This document shows, in pieces, positions 1 to 7,739 of a stretch of DNA of 64,000 bases. A program made the translations under genes and the position numbers. Origin of the DNA: CBDHHC01 sp050633205 (GTDB taxonomy: Bacteria > Pseudomonadota > Alphaproteobacteria > Rhizobiales > CBDHHC01); NCBI GenBank assembly GCA_050633205.1, contig JBOEGA010000129.1:62001-126000 (forward strand). The letters run 5' to 3'. Under the pieces are notes generated by a model. The model was not told the DNA's origin, did no database searches, and saw nothing but the letters and a program-made list of their open reading frames with translations. Positions within the stretch are counted from its first letter, which is position 1; each line of letters begins with the position of its first letter.

Positions 1-1639
1 CTTCTTCGTGCTCTTCATGTCCTTCTTCATCCTTGAAGATGTAACCACCAAATCTGGTATAGAATACTGAACCATCGAATTTAAAGCGGCCTTTTGCTTT
101 CTTCAGCCCGAACTCAACGGAGTGAGCTTTTTCCTTATTAAGATTTGGATCACCGATTTCGAAGGTGCCAGTTGCTTCATGTACGCCTTTTGCGAAAAGC
201 TCCAGTGCATCGGGAGCACGTTCAACATACTGACCAGTAAGTCTTGCGACGACACCATTGTTAAACTGATACAAAGCGCCAGCGCTTACGCTATATGGTG
301 TATAAGTTTTGCTTACTTTGAACTCGTCTTCAATGCCTGGTGCTTCATCTTCACCAAACTCAAAGCCTTCAGGAAACTCTACTGCAGAACCGTCAACTTC
401 AACTCTTTCAATACGTCCGGCCACCTGTAGCTTCAGGCCATCGGTTACTTTCAGTTCCTCGAACAGATAGGCTGCAACATTAAAGGTTTCGTTTGGAGCA
501 ATAAGCCCCCTGCCTTCTTCACCGGTCACAGACAAGTCTTTATGGCCGTATTGAAAGCCAAATGCACCTTTCATATCTCCAAGAGCCGTTGTAACAGGCT
601 TATGAAGAAGTTCAGTTCTGGCTTCATACTGCTTCAGCAGGAAAGTCGCATGAACTTCTAGCTCATCTTCCTCATGACCTTCTTCCTCTTCATGATGCTC
701 ACCTTCTTCTTCGTGCTCGCCATGACCATGCTCAAAACCGATTTCGTCATGTTTGTAGTCGGTATATCCAAACCAGTATTTCACATTTGTGAAAAAGCCA
801 CTGCGTGGACGGTACTCACCCTTACTGCTGAATTTTTTCTGTTTCAGATCAATGTGAGTATTAAGCTCTGAGGCCTCTTCTCCCGGAATGTAATAAAGGC
901 TGGAATATCCGGAATATGAAACGCCGATAAAACCTCTGTTGAATACAAGAGATGTACCGATAGAGCCACCTTCAGCTTCAAATGATGTTCCTGCCTGTTT
1001 GCCATTCGGGGTGTTGTAATCGTCGCCAGTACGCTTGAATATATCACCATGGATGGCGATATTCCCTTTTCCGGCGCCAAACATAATTGAACCTTCCTTG
1101 CCATTATCTACAGATGAATAGGCAGATTCTGCTTCAAGGTAATTATACTTGCCATTAGGGATTGATGTTGGAATGCGGTTGTTAATGACATTCACTACGC
1201 CGCCAATTGCCTGAGAGCCATAACGCAATGTTGCAGGTCCGCGGATTACTTCAACTCTCTGTGCTGCCAGCGGATCAATCGGTACACCATGGTCTTCACT
1301 CAATGCAGATACATCATGTGAGCCAATGCCATTTTCCGTTATGCCAACACGGAGATTATCAAGACCGCGAATGATCGGTCTGCTTGCGCCGGGGGCAAAT
1401 GTTGAGGATGTAATCCCCGGTTTGCCATAGACCAGATCTCCCAGTGAGCGGGCATTACCTGCCTCAAGCTCTTCTTCTCCTAGTACTGTTGTTGCGACGA
1501 ACGTCTCGTTTTCAGATGTTTCAAGAGGACTTGCTGTCACGACGATGCCAGGTAACGCGATATCCTGCGCACGGGCTGACTGCTGAGAGATAGAACAAAC
1601 CAGAACCGCACAGGCCCCGGCAAAATACTTACGCCACAT
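1..1639 (-). CDS. TonB-dependent outer membrane receptor, ZnuD-like (3' end outside window)
   Basis: This is the first 546 or so residues of an outer membrane TonB-dependent receptor that runs off the left edge. It starts at ATG 1639 with a signal peptide ending near SARAQD, followed by a TonB-box-like LPGIVVTAS and a plug domain (GKPGITSSTFAPGASRPIIRG, IRGPATLRYGSQAIGGVVN). At about residue 300, in a predicted extracellular loop, there is a His/Glu-rich run that begins HGHGEHEEEGEHHEEEE, and a second HEE-rich run lies at the window edge. Such loops are typical of ZnuD-type zinc receptors. A palindromic Zur-like site lies 18 bases upstream of the start. The zinc role is inferred; nickel or another metal is possible. 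The gene stands alone and is divergent from the P-loop kinase gene. Confidence 0.85.
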   Translation of the reverse strand, partial: MWRKYFAGACAVLVCSISQQSARAQDIALPGIVVTASPLETSENETFVATTVLGEEELEAGNARSLGDLVYGKPGITSSTFAPGASRPIIRGLDNLRVGITENGIGSHDVSALSEDHGVPIDPLAAQRVEVIRGPATLRYGSQAIGGVVNVINNRIPTSIPNGKYNYLEAESAYSSVDNGKEGSIMFGAGKGNIAIHGDIFKRTGDDYNTPNGKQAGTSFEAEGGSIGTSLVFNRGFIGVSYSGYSSLYYIPGEEASELNTHIDLKQKKFSSKGEYRPRSGFFTNVKYWFGYTDYKHDEIGFEHGHGEHEEEGEHHEEEEGHEEDELEVHATFLLKQYEARTELLHKPVTTALGDMKGAFGFQYGHKDLSVTGEEGRGLIAPNETFNVAAYLFEELKVTDGLKLQVAGRIERVEVDGSAVEFPEGFEFGEDEAPGIEDEFKVSKTYTPYSVSAGALYQFNNGVVARLTGQYVERAPDALELFAKGVHEATGTFEIGDPNLNKEKAHSVEFGLKKAKGRFKFDGSVFYTRFGGYIFKDEEGHEEHEE

Positions 1640-1656
1640 AATAAACGCCTTTATGA

Positions 1657-1676
1657 TGTTATGTTATAACATTACA
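1657..1676. promoter_or_regulatory. candidate Zur operator, proximal
   Basis: The core ATGTTATAACAT at 1661-1672 is a perfect 12-bp palindrome, and the symmetry continues outward with one mismatched pair (TGTT.../...TACA). It closely resembles the published proteobacterial Zur box, which has AATGTTATA/TATAACATT arms. It lies directly upstream of the ZnuD-like receptor start, where a repressor would block transcription. Assignment to Zur is from motif memory and context. Confidence 0.6.
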
Positions 1677-1748
1677 TAAAAGATGAATTTCTGGATGTAA
1701 CAAGCAGAATTGATCTGTAGACAGGATTCTTTGGCACAGGTGTGGATT

Positions 1749-1768
1749 AAATGTTACAATATTACATT
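1749..1768. promoter_or_regulatory. candidate Zur operator, distal
   Basis: The stretch AAATGTTACAATATTACATT has the same AATGTTA half-site as the proximal site and matches the general Zur box at nearly all positions, with weaker internal symmetry. It is about 110 bases upstream of the receptor start and could overlap the -35 region of that promoter or serve the divergent gene at 1940. Confidence 0.4.
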
Positions 1769-1939
1769 AGTGCAAATTGTACTTTATGATGGGTTTATGC
1801 GACTGGTCAAACTACCTGAAAAGCGAGTTCAGGCAGGTGTTTCTGTGGGATTCAGAGTAACGGGGCGTAATGCTTGAGCCTTTGAGTTATTGATGACATT
1901 CTATTCTGGCAAATTCCGAGAATAGTCAGGAACGAAAAT

Positions 1940-2518
1940 ATGCAAACTTCTTCGTCTATTTTACTTATCTCCGGCAGTTCGCATGCCGGGAAATCTACCT
2001 TTGCCCAGTCTATTGCAGATAAAGTCGGATGGGAAAGACTATCGAGTGACAGGCTGGGGCGGCATCCGGGAAGGCCGTGGCCAACTCCCAAGGCCCATGT
2101 TTTTGAGTTCTATTCAAAACTTTCAGATGAAAGTATTTATCAGTTTTTGTTGAATCATTATGAAAATATGAGACCGGGAATTCATCGGCTAATTTCTGAA
2201 CGCATCGCCAATAGCAAACCACTGGTTCTGGAAGGATCTGCGTTGAGACCGGAATATATTAATGAGGATTTCAAGAGTGACGTGGCTTTTGTCTGTCTGA
2301 TTTCTGATGCTGAGCTGGTCAAAGAGAGAATTTATAACGAAAGCAATTATAAGCATCTCTGTGATGAACACAGGGCTGTGGTCGATACGTTTATGAAACG
2401 CACTCTTAGAGATAATGAGGAATTACGGAAGTCTGCCGAACATTATGGTGTGCGTTGTATTGGGGCCGGGGATGAAAAGGCGCTTGAGGCGTTTCGGGAG
2501 GGGCTCACTATTCCCTGA
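1940..2518 (+). CDS. P-loop kinase-like ATPase
   Basis: This 192-residue cytosolic protein carries a Walker A motif GSSHAGKST at residues 12-20, followed by a Ser-Ser-Asp pair (LSSDRLGRHPG) that resembles the substrate region of small nucleotide or metabolite kinases such as zeta-toxin, chloramphenicol phosphotransferase and 2-phosphoglycerate kinase folds. The middle is helical and contains EGSALRPEYI, where a Walker B-like acidic residue could sit. AGGAA lies eight bases before the ATG and supports the start. The gene is monocistronic, divergent from the receptor and convergent with the arsenic genes. The substrate is unknown. A role as a detoxifying phosphotransferase is possible but not shown by the sequence. 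Confidence 0.7.
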   Translation: MQTSSSILLISGSSHAGKSTFAQSIADKVGWERLSSDRLGRHPGRPWPTPKAHVFEFYSKLSDESIYQFLLNHYENMRPGIHRLISERIANSKPLVLEGSALRPEYINEDFKSDVAFVCLISDAELVKERIYNESNYKHLCDEHRAVVDTFMKRTLRDNEELRKSAEHYGVRCIGAGDEKALEAFREGLTIP

Positions 2519-2542
2519 GCTCCTCACGTTATAATGCTGACG

Positions 2543-2992
2543 TCAGCAGCAACCACTTGCGGGAGCGCAGCAGGCGCTTTGCTGGTCACTGGATTTTGCG
2601 GGTATGCCGCAGGCATCTTTGGCAAGACAATCGGTATGTTTGTTCATTAAAACAAAGTCCGAGCCATTGAAACTCAAGCCAAATTTTCCGATTGTAGATT
2701 GCTGGTATTCAACCTCTATTTCGTAGTCATCTTCGCCAATTACATTTTTGCAAAGGTCGAGAATGTGCAGGAATTTTTGAGGGGCCAAACGGTGGTCATA
2801 ATCCTCTGCCTGCCAAAGCTGAAAGTTTGCAACAGTTTCCCTGCGCTCTGTGCCTCCGCAATCAATGAAATGCTTTGTTACCAGTCCCACTTCAGTCACA
2901 TGGAAGTGCTGTGGAACAACTGAGCCATCAGGTAGCTTGAAATTAACTGCTTCCAGTGACGACAGGGCCTGTTTGACCTCAGATATTTTCAT
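2543..2992 (-). CDS. DUF6428 family protein with Cys-rich tail
   Basis: A 149-residue soluble protein that I match by pattern to DUF6428, a family of unknown function often found beside arsenate reductase genes. It lies 20 bases behind arsC on the same strand, with AAGGAA six bases before its ATG, so the two form one operon. The C-terminus ends in SACCAPASGCC, giving paired cysteines at 141-142 and 148-149, plus C124 and C128 just before (HTDCLAKDACG). A cluster of this kind could bind As(III) or another thiophilic metal after ArsC reduces arsenate. That role is inferred only from position and cysteines. Confidence 0.7.
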   Translation of the reverse strand: MKISEVKQALSSLEAVNFKLPDGSVVPQHFHVTEVGLVTKHFIDCGGTERRETVANFQLWQAEDYDHRLAPQKFLHILDLCKNVIGEDDYEIEVEYQQSTIGKFGLSFNGSDFVLMNKHTDCLAKDACGIPAKSSDQQSACCAPASGCC

Positions 2993-3012
2993 TATATTTC
3001 CTTTCTCTCGAA

Positions 3013-3426
3013 TTATTGACTGTTCCCGGGCTTAATCACCTCGCCGTCTTCCTTTGTGAAAGCGCCGATATCGGGATTTTCAAGAATTTCCAACACCACT
3101 TCCGATGGGCGGCACAGTCGTACACCGTTACTTGTCACAACAATCGGACGATTGATTAAAATGGAATGATCCATCATGGCATCAATGAGCTGCTCTTCGC
3201 TCAGGTCTGTATTATCCAGACCCAGCTCATCATAAGGCGTACCTTTCCGGCGCAGGACTTCACGAGCCGACTTTCCCATCTGGCCGAGAAGTTTGACCAG
3301 TGTTTCGCGTGTTGGCGGATTTTCACGATACAAAATGATTTCTGGCTCCACTCCCGATGCCCTGATCATCGCCAGAGTATTGCGCGAAGTGCCGCAATCC
3401 GGATTGTGATAGATCGTAACGCTCAC
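3013..3426 (-). CDS. arsC: arsenate reductase (glutaredoxin-dependent)
   Basis: A 137-residue ArsC of the R773 type, which reduces arsenate to arsenite in the cytosol with glutathione and glutaredoxin. The catalytic motif HNPDCGTSRNT puts the nucleophile at Cys11. The oxyanion-binding arginines are in the conserved ILINRPIVV and VRLCRPSE segments. Length matches the family (about 140). The start is GTG 3426, chosen because GAGG lies seven bases upstream. It is the first gene of a two-gene operon with the DUF6428 protein. No arsenite exporter (arsB or acr3) or dedicated arsR is in this neighbourhood, so the pathway must be completed elsewhere; an arsH-type gene lies at 23.8 kb. Confidence 0.92.
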   Translation of the reverse strand: MSVTIYHNPDCGTSRNTLAMIRASGVEPEIILYRENPPTRETLVKLLGQMGKSAREVLRRKGTPYDELGLDNTDLSEEQLIDAMMDHSILINRPIVVTSNGVRLCRPSEVVLEILENPDIGAFTKEDGEVIKPGNSQ

Positions 3427-3502
3427 TTTGTACCTCTTGTATTTTTTGTTTGAATGTTGAGCAACCAGTTAGAAACACTCATGGTATTGTCTTCATATCT
3501 AT

Positions 3503-3522
3503 ATATCATGAATATTTGATAT
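3503..3522. promoter_or_regulatory. candidate ArsR-type operator of arsC
   Basis: Inverted repeat ATATCA-8 nt-TGATAT about 80 bases upstream of the arsC start. The arm size and AT-rich spacer resemble winged-helix ArsR operators. No arsR gene is adjacent, so the regulator would act from elsewhere. Only the repeat itself is seen. Confidence 0.4.
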
Positions 3523-3658
3523 GTTTGGTGATGTCAAGGTGTATCAGGGTACTGAGGTTGGGTGGGGAGCTGTTAAGTATGGAGAGTAGGTGCAGAGCAG
3601 GATTATTAGCAGAAATTATAATTCCATTGAACAGGCCCCTACCGATCTTCTATTTATT

Positions 3659-4342
3659 TCAAAAGCAATCTTCTTTTGCCCGGTAAGCCTGCAGGTTTTT
3701 GTCATCTTCGTCCGCAAAGATTTCATCACTAATCTGCATGGTTTGAATGCGATCGAGGCGAAAGTTGCGGAAATCATTTCGTTTTTCACACCAGCCTGCC
3801 AGTAACCACACTGGGCTGAAGAAGACCAGGGCCAATGGCCTTACTGTTCTATGGGTCGTCTGTTCAATTCCGTCCTGATAGTTGATACTGATCTTGCGTC
3901 GGTTGCGGATGCATTCACGCACTTCTGAAAAGCTTACCTGCCATGGAGGTACAGCATCAACCGGCCCGGAATAGGTGGTGATTTGATGTAGTTCTCCCTG
4001 AAGACTGGCGGGCAGGACGGCGTGGATTTTCTCAAGGGCATTACTTGCTTTTTCAGCAAAATTCTCATCCGTCCATTGGCGAACCATAGTAATGCCGAGA
4101 GTGATTGCTTCCAGCTCATCTGCATCAAAGGTTACAGGAGGTAAGTAATATTGCTTGTCAATAATATAACCGACACCTGCTTCCCCCTGAATTGGAGCAC
4201 CGGAGTAAACGAGATCCTGAATATCCCTGTAAACAGTTCGTGTGCAGATATCAAACTCCTCGGCAATTCGTCTGGCAGTTACTGCGCGGCGCCGACTTCT
4301 CAGAAAATGAACGATTTTTAGCAGCCTGTCTGCCCGCCTCAT
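3659..4342 (-). CDS. YafY-type HTH/WYL transcriptional regulator
   Basis: A 227-residue regulator with an N-terminal helix-turn-helix (ADRLLKIVHFLRSRRRAVTARRIAEEF, then TRTVYRDIQDL, residues 1-60) and a C-terminal WYL domain (about 135-205, with RKISINYQDG and RTVRPLALVFFSPVWLLAGWCE). WYL proteins are usually ligand- or stress-responsive regulators. GGAGG lies eight bases before ATG 4342. The gene is divergent from the RidA-like gene, and the shared intergenic region carries three TGTCAGTAG half-sites, so it most likely represses or controls that neighbour and itself. The effector is unknown. Confidence 0.88.
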   Translation of the reverse strand: MRRADRLLKIVHFLRSRRRAVTARRIAEEFDICTRTVYRDIQDLVYSGAPIQGEAGVGYIIDKQYYLPPVTFDADELEAITLGITMVRQWTDENFAEKASNALEKIHAVLPASLQGELHQITTYSGPVDAVPPWQVSFSEVRECIRNRRKISINYQDGIEQTTHRTVRPLALVFFSPVWLLAGWCEKRNDFRNFRLDRIQTMQISDEIFADEDDKNLQAYRAKEDCF

Positions 4343-4403
4343 GTTTTCACTCCTCCAGAGCCTGTTGCACTCAAATCGCAGAGATTTATAGTCTCATTCA
4401 AGT

Positions 4404-4438
4404 CTACTGACACCATGCTGTCAGTAGTGTGTCAGTAG
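4404..4438. promoter_or_regulatory. three-half-site operator between WYL regulator and ridA-like gene
   Basis: CTACTGACA at 4404-4412 and TGTCAGTAG at 4419-4427 form a perfect inverted repeat with 9-bp arms and a 6-bp spacer. A third identical half-site, TGTCAGTAG, follows at 4430-4438, exactly 11 bases after the second, that is on the same face of the helix. It lies 36 bases before the RidA-like start. The divergent WYL regulator is the obvious candidate to bind it. Confidence 0.65.
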
Positions 4439-4473
4439 ATAATAACTCCATTCATCAAGAAGGAGTCAAACTT

Positions 4474-4869
4474 ATGAAAAGAACACCGGTAAATCCATGG
4501 GACTGGTCACTGAAATTCGGTTACAACCAGGCCGAAATTATAGAAGGTGTGAGCCGGCAATTGATTTGTGCCGGTCAAACGGCTGTAGATGCAGAGGGAA
4601 ATCCGCAACACCCCGGAGATATGCGAAACCAGATGATACTTGCGCTTGATAATCTGGAAACTGTTTTGAAGGCTGCTGATATGGACCTTGGTAACGTCAT
4701 ACGCCTGATGGTCTACACAACAGATGTAGATGAAACTCTCAAACATTTCGACGTGCCCGGTTCCCGTTTCGGGCCTCTGAATGCCAACCCACCCATGAGC
4801 CTGATCGGCGTTACCCGTCTCGCAATCCCGACATTGATGGTAGAGATCGAGGCTACTGCGGCGGGGTAA
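4474..4869 (+). CDS. RidA/YjgF family protein
   Basis: A 131-residue protein of the RidA fold. Members deaminate reactive enamines/imines derived from amino acids, in the cytosol, usually as trimers. Supporting features are the N-terminal GVSRQLICAGQTAVDAEGNPQHPGDMRNQMILALDNLETVLKAA-type segment and the VRLMVYTTDVDETL and PPMSLIGVTRLAIPTLMVEIEATA ending. The ATG at 4474 was chosen over an upstream in-frame ATG at 4429 because AAGGAG lies eight bases before it, and because the upstream start would fall inside the operator. The catalytic Arg expected near residue 105 in archetypal RidA appears as GVTRLAI. Expression is probably set by the divergent WYL regulator. Confidence 0.85.
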   Translation: MKRTPVNPWDWSLKFGYNQAEIIEGVSRQLICAGQTAVDAEGNPQHPGDMRNQMILALDNLETVLKAADMDLGNVIRLMVYTTDVDETLKHFDVPGSRFGPLNANPPMSLIGVTRLAIPTLMVEIEATAAG

Positions 4870-5034
4870 TTGTCCGGGGGATTTAGGGGGGTGATATTGT
4901 GCAAAAATGGTGGACTTAGACGGGAATCAGCTGAACCAAATCCTTGAGATTCTGGAAACTTGGGAACGGTATATTTCTTCAATCTAAGTTTTCCGGATAC
5001 AATCTCTTCTTTCCTCTCTAAATCCCACATAAGC

Positions 5035-5955
5035 CTATGCGCTCCCCGTTAACCCGGGCACATATGCTGCCTTCCGAGCTATAAAATCAACAAAAGCCTT
5101 AATGCGTGCTGGCTGAACAACAGCGGGCTTCCAGATTGCGTAAAGCGGTGGAGATGGGAGCTGCAACTGAGGTAAGAGTTCAATAAATTCACCACGGTCA
5201 ATATAGTGCTGAAACGCCCAACGCGGCCCCATATTAAGACCGCAATCAGAACGCACAGCATGAATAACTGAATTAACAGCGTTAACCGTTACCCCTCCAT
5301 GGCATTCAATTTGATATTCCTTTCCATCTTTATCATGCAATACAAGTGGCCGTTTTCTATTTTGGGAACGAAAAAAAACAAATTCATGGGCTGATAAATC
5401 TTCTGGCTCTTTTGGTGCGTTATTACGACTCAAATATCCTTTCGAAGCCACTAGCACCCTGGGAACAGAGGCCAATTTGCGTGCAATCAGAGCTGAATCC
5501 TTTAAGTCTCCAATTCTAACGGCAACATCAATATCATCCATTGAAAGATCCTTGAGTTCACTAGACAGCGTTAATTCAACCTGAACATCCGGGAATTTTT
5601 GTCTAAACTCCAACATCCACGGCACGATAAGTGTTTGCCCGAAATCAATCGAAGCCGAGATTTTGAGAAGCCCTTTAGGCGTATCCACTTCTCCGGCTAT
5701 TTCTGTTTCCAGAGCATCTATTTGGGCAATAAGCTTAAACATTGCCTGAAAATAGTGAGCTCCAGTTTCGGTTGCTATCGAGTTAGCTCCAGTGCGATCC
5801 AGTAGCTTTACGCCCAAACGGCTTTCAAGCGCCGTTATTCGACGAGAAATACTGGAAGGCTCAACACCTCTCTCCTTAGCGGCAGCACGAATAGAGCCAA
5901 GCTCTACAACACGAACAAATGCGCGCTCATCATTGAATGACAGTCTTTGTTTCAT
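5035..5955 (-). CDS. LysR family transcriptional regulator
   Basis: A LysR-type regulator of 306 residues with the standard N-terminal winged helix (AFVRVVELGSIRAAAKERGVEPSSISRRITALESRLGVKLLDRTG) and a C-terminal effector-binding domain with GLLKISASIDFGQTLIVPWM and LPSPPLYAIWKP. ATG 5955 (MKQRLSFNDERAF) is preferred to ATG 5997, because the longer form adds an atypical N-terminus and would contain the inverted repeat at 5969-5985. The gene is divergent from the SDR/DUF1097 operon, a classic arrangement in which the regulator controls the neighbour. The inducer is unknown. Confidence 0.88.
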   Translation of the reverse strand: MKQRLSFNDERAFVRVVELGSIRAAAKERGVEPSSISRRITALESRLGVKLLDRTGANSIATETGAHYFQAMFKLIAQIDALETEIAGEVDTPKGLLKISASIDFGQTLIVPWMLEFRQKFPDVQVELTLSSELKDLSMDDIDVAVRIGDLKDSALIARKLASVPRVLVASKGYLSRNNAPKEPEDLSAHEFVFFRSQNRKRPLVLHDKDGKEYQIECHGGVTVNAVNSVIHAVRSDCGLNMGPRWAFQHYIDRGEFIELLPQLQLPSPPLYAIWKPAVVQPARIKAFVDFIARKAAYVPGLTGSA

Positions 5956-5968
5956 AACATTCCTTAGT

Positions 5969-6026
5969 GTTGCGCAAAACGCAACATTAATTTGCATTAT
6001 GATATACAGGGGGCCTGATGCGCAAC
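5969..6026. promoter_or_regulatory. candidate LysR operator region
   Basis: GTTGCG-CAAAA-CGCAAC (5969-5985) is an inverted repeat with perfect 6-bp arms lying just upstream of the preferred LysR start. A further CGCAAC half-site is at 6021-6026, about 48 bases before the SDR start. The pair could be the recognition and activation sites of the LysR protein. Binding is inferred from position. Confidence 0.5.
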
Positions 6027-6073
6027 ATGTTATTCTATCTACGTATCAATGTTTATTTTGAGAAAGAGTAGAA

Positions 6074-6814
6074 ATGCCGACAGTAAACAACAAAACTGCA
6101 ATTATAACAGGCGCATCACGTGGAATTGGCCGGGCTATTGCCATCCAATTAGCAAAAGATGGCTTTAACATCGTCGCCAATTATCTTGGCCGCGAAAATG
6201 CCGCTCGCAATCTTGTAAATAGTATAGAGCAATCTGGCGGAACAGCTATTGCGGTTAAAGCAAACATCGCTGATCCACAAGCTGCAAGACGGTTATTTCA
6301 TATTGCTAATGAGACATATGACAGCGTGGATGTACTTATTAACAATGCTGCTATCATGAAGCTGGCAACGATAGCTGAAAGTGATGATGCATTGTTTGAC
6401 AGTCAAATTGCAACAAACCTCAAAGGTTCATTCAACACAATGAGAGAAGCGGCAGCCCGGTTAAGAGACGGGGGAGCTATCATCAATTTATCAACCAGTG
6501 TCATTGGCCTTAACCTGGAATCCTATGGTGTGTATGCCGGCACTAAAGCCGCCATTGAATCGATAACTAAAATTTTCTCAAAAGAGCTACGAGGACGAAA
6601 CATTACTGTAAATGCAATAGCCCCCGGGCCGACAGCTACAGAGCTTTTCCTGGAAGGAAAGCCACAGGACGTTGTGGATCGGTTGACCCAAATGCCTCCC
6701 TTGGAACGCCTGGGAACGCCAGAGGACATTGCAAATGTAGTTGCTTTCCTTGTTAGTGCGCAAGGAAAGTGGATTAATGGTCAGATTCTGCGCGCCAATG
6801 GTGGTATCGTTTAG
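6074..6814 (+). CDS. short-chain dehydrogenase/reductase
   Basis: A 246-residue classical SDR. The cofactor motif TGASRGIG begins at residue 12, NNAA follows at about residue 91, and the catalytic pair is Tyr154 and Lys158 in YAGTK. The C-terminal GGIV ending and length fit the FabG-like group. It probably reduces or oxidises a small carbonyl or alcohol with NAD(P); the substrate is not readable from sequence. It forms an operon with the DUF1097 gene (17-base gap) and is divergent from the LysR regulator, which suggests induced expression toward a specific, perhaps toxic, compound. Confidence 0.9.
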   Translation: MPTVNNKTAIITGASRGIGRAIAIQLAKDGFNIVANYLGRENAARNLVNSIEQSGGTAIAVKANIADPQAARRLFHIANETYDSVDVLINNAAIMKLATIAESDDALFDSQIATNLKGSFNTMREAAARLRDGGAIINLSTSVIGLNLESYGVYAGTKAAIESITKIFSKELRGRNITVNAIAPGPTATELFLEGKPQDVVDRLTQMPPLERLGTPEDIANVVAFLVSAQGKWINGQILRANGGIV

Positions 6815-6831
6815 CCTGAGAGTACCAAAAC

Positions 6832-7311
6832 ATGAATGTCTTTGATCTAAAATTCACAGGTACAACACTCATCGCTTCTATAGGAGCTTCTATTGCTGCT
6901 GTTGCTACTGCTGGTATTGGATGGCCGGTTTGGGCCATGTTTATCGGATGGGTTGCTTTTTTTACAGGGCCACAAACCCCCATCGGGGCTTTACGAAGCT
7001 ATCTTTGTGTCGCGATGGGTATTGCAATTGGAAATATAGCAGCTCTCGGCCTAAGCCAGATACTACCAAGTTTGGGGTTTTATGCCTTTGCACCAGTCGT
7101 TTTTATTGTTGCAGTGCTCGTTCTAACGCTCCGCGCAATACCTTTTGCCAATATCATCCCCGCTTATTTCCTGGGGCTGATTGCTTTTTTTGCTGCTCAC
7201 ATTACACCCGGTCTGTATTCATTTATTGAAACAGCTCTGGTGTGTACACTGGGGGGCATCACAGCACTAATAGTGCATACATGTCAGTCACAACTCAATA
7301 AAGCTAAATAG
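6832..7311 (+). CDS. DUF1097 family inner membrane protein
   Basis: A 159-residue protein made almost entirely of membrane segments, about five or six helices, with GWPVWAMFIGWVAFFTG near residue 35 and PYFLGLIAFFAAH-like hydrophobic stretches after it. The pattern matches DUF1097 (YcdZ-like), a family of unknown function. It follows the SDR gene by 17 bases and is probably co-transcribed under the LysR regulator. A transport role would be a guess. Confidence 0.75.
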   Translation: MNVFDLKFTGTTLIASIGASIAAVATAGIGWPVWAMFIGWVAFFTGPQTPIGALRSYLCVAMGIAIGNIAALGLSQILPSLGFYAFAPVVFIVAVLVLTLRAIPFANIIPAYFLGLIAFFAAHITPGLYSFIETALVCTLGGITALIVHTCQSQLNKAK

Positions 7312-7430
7312 TTATAGAGGGAGGCTGGCAAGGCTGGCTTCCCGGCCTGTATTAAGCCTGTTGCGCTCAAACGGGTTTATTTTATTGGATAGGAAGAGAG
7401 ATGTGGAGATGGACTAAAGTCATGTAAAAA

Positions 7431-7507
7431 TGGTGGGCCTGGTAGGACTCGAACCTACAACCGAACGGTTATGAGCCGTTAGCTCTAACCACTTGAGCTA
7501 CAGGCCC
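7431..7507 (-). tRNA. tRNA with CAT anticodon, probably tRNA-Ile2 (lysidine type)
   Basis: The reverse strand folds into a full cloverleaf: acceptor GGGCCTG with CAGGCCC, D-arm GCTC/GAGC, anticodon stem AACGG/CCGTT around loop CTCATAA, a five-base variable loop, T-arm GTAGG/CCTAC with TTCGAGT, and an encoded CCA. The CAT anticodon fits elongator Met or Ile2. The acceptor stem and the variable-loop pattern look more like the Ile2 tRNAs that TilS modifies, so Ile2 is preferred; automated tools often label these Met. Confidence 0.9.
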
Positions 7508-7739
7508 CGCCATGTCATATCACCATAATTATGCAAATAACCATGGGAAATTCAGTATAGAAGATTCCCCGGTTACAGACAAAGCTTATTGTCATACAAA
7601 AGCTTTATTATGGTATAGGTTGCTCATCTGAGACAAATGCCGTTGACGAGCAGGTGCTACTTTTGACAACTGGCTTGTGACAAGTCAAGACTTAAACTTA
7701 AGAGTTTACTATTTTTAATGTAAGAAGGGTTCGTTTTAT

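Noticed and set aside
122..871. Frames on the plus strand at 122-430 and 674-871
   Set aside because: They are antisense to the TonB receptor, which has a continuous frame with signal peptide and TonB box.
2536..2547. GCTGACGTCAGC palindrome between the kinase and DUF6428 genes
   Set aside because: It overlaps the DUF6428 stop codon, has no loop or T run, and is too short to call a terminator or operator.
3450..3805. Plus-strand frames upstream of and antisense to the WYL regulator
   Set aside because: They overlap the arsC promoter and the WYL gene; no start signals and no protein character.
7431..7507. Elongator tRNA-Met reading of the CAT tRNA
   Set aside because: Acceptor stem and variable loop fit Ile2 better; not fully excluded.
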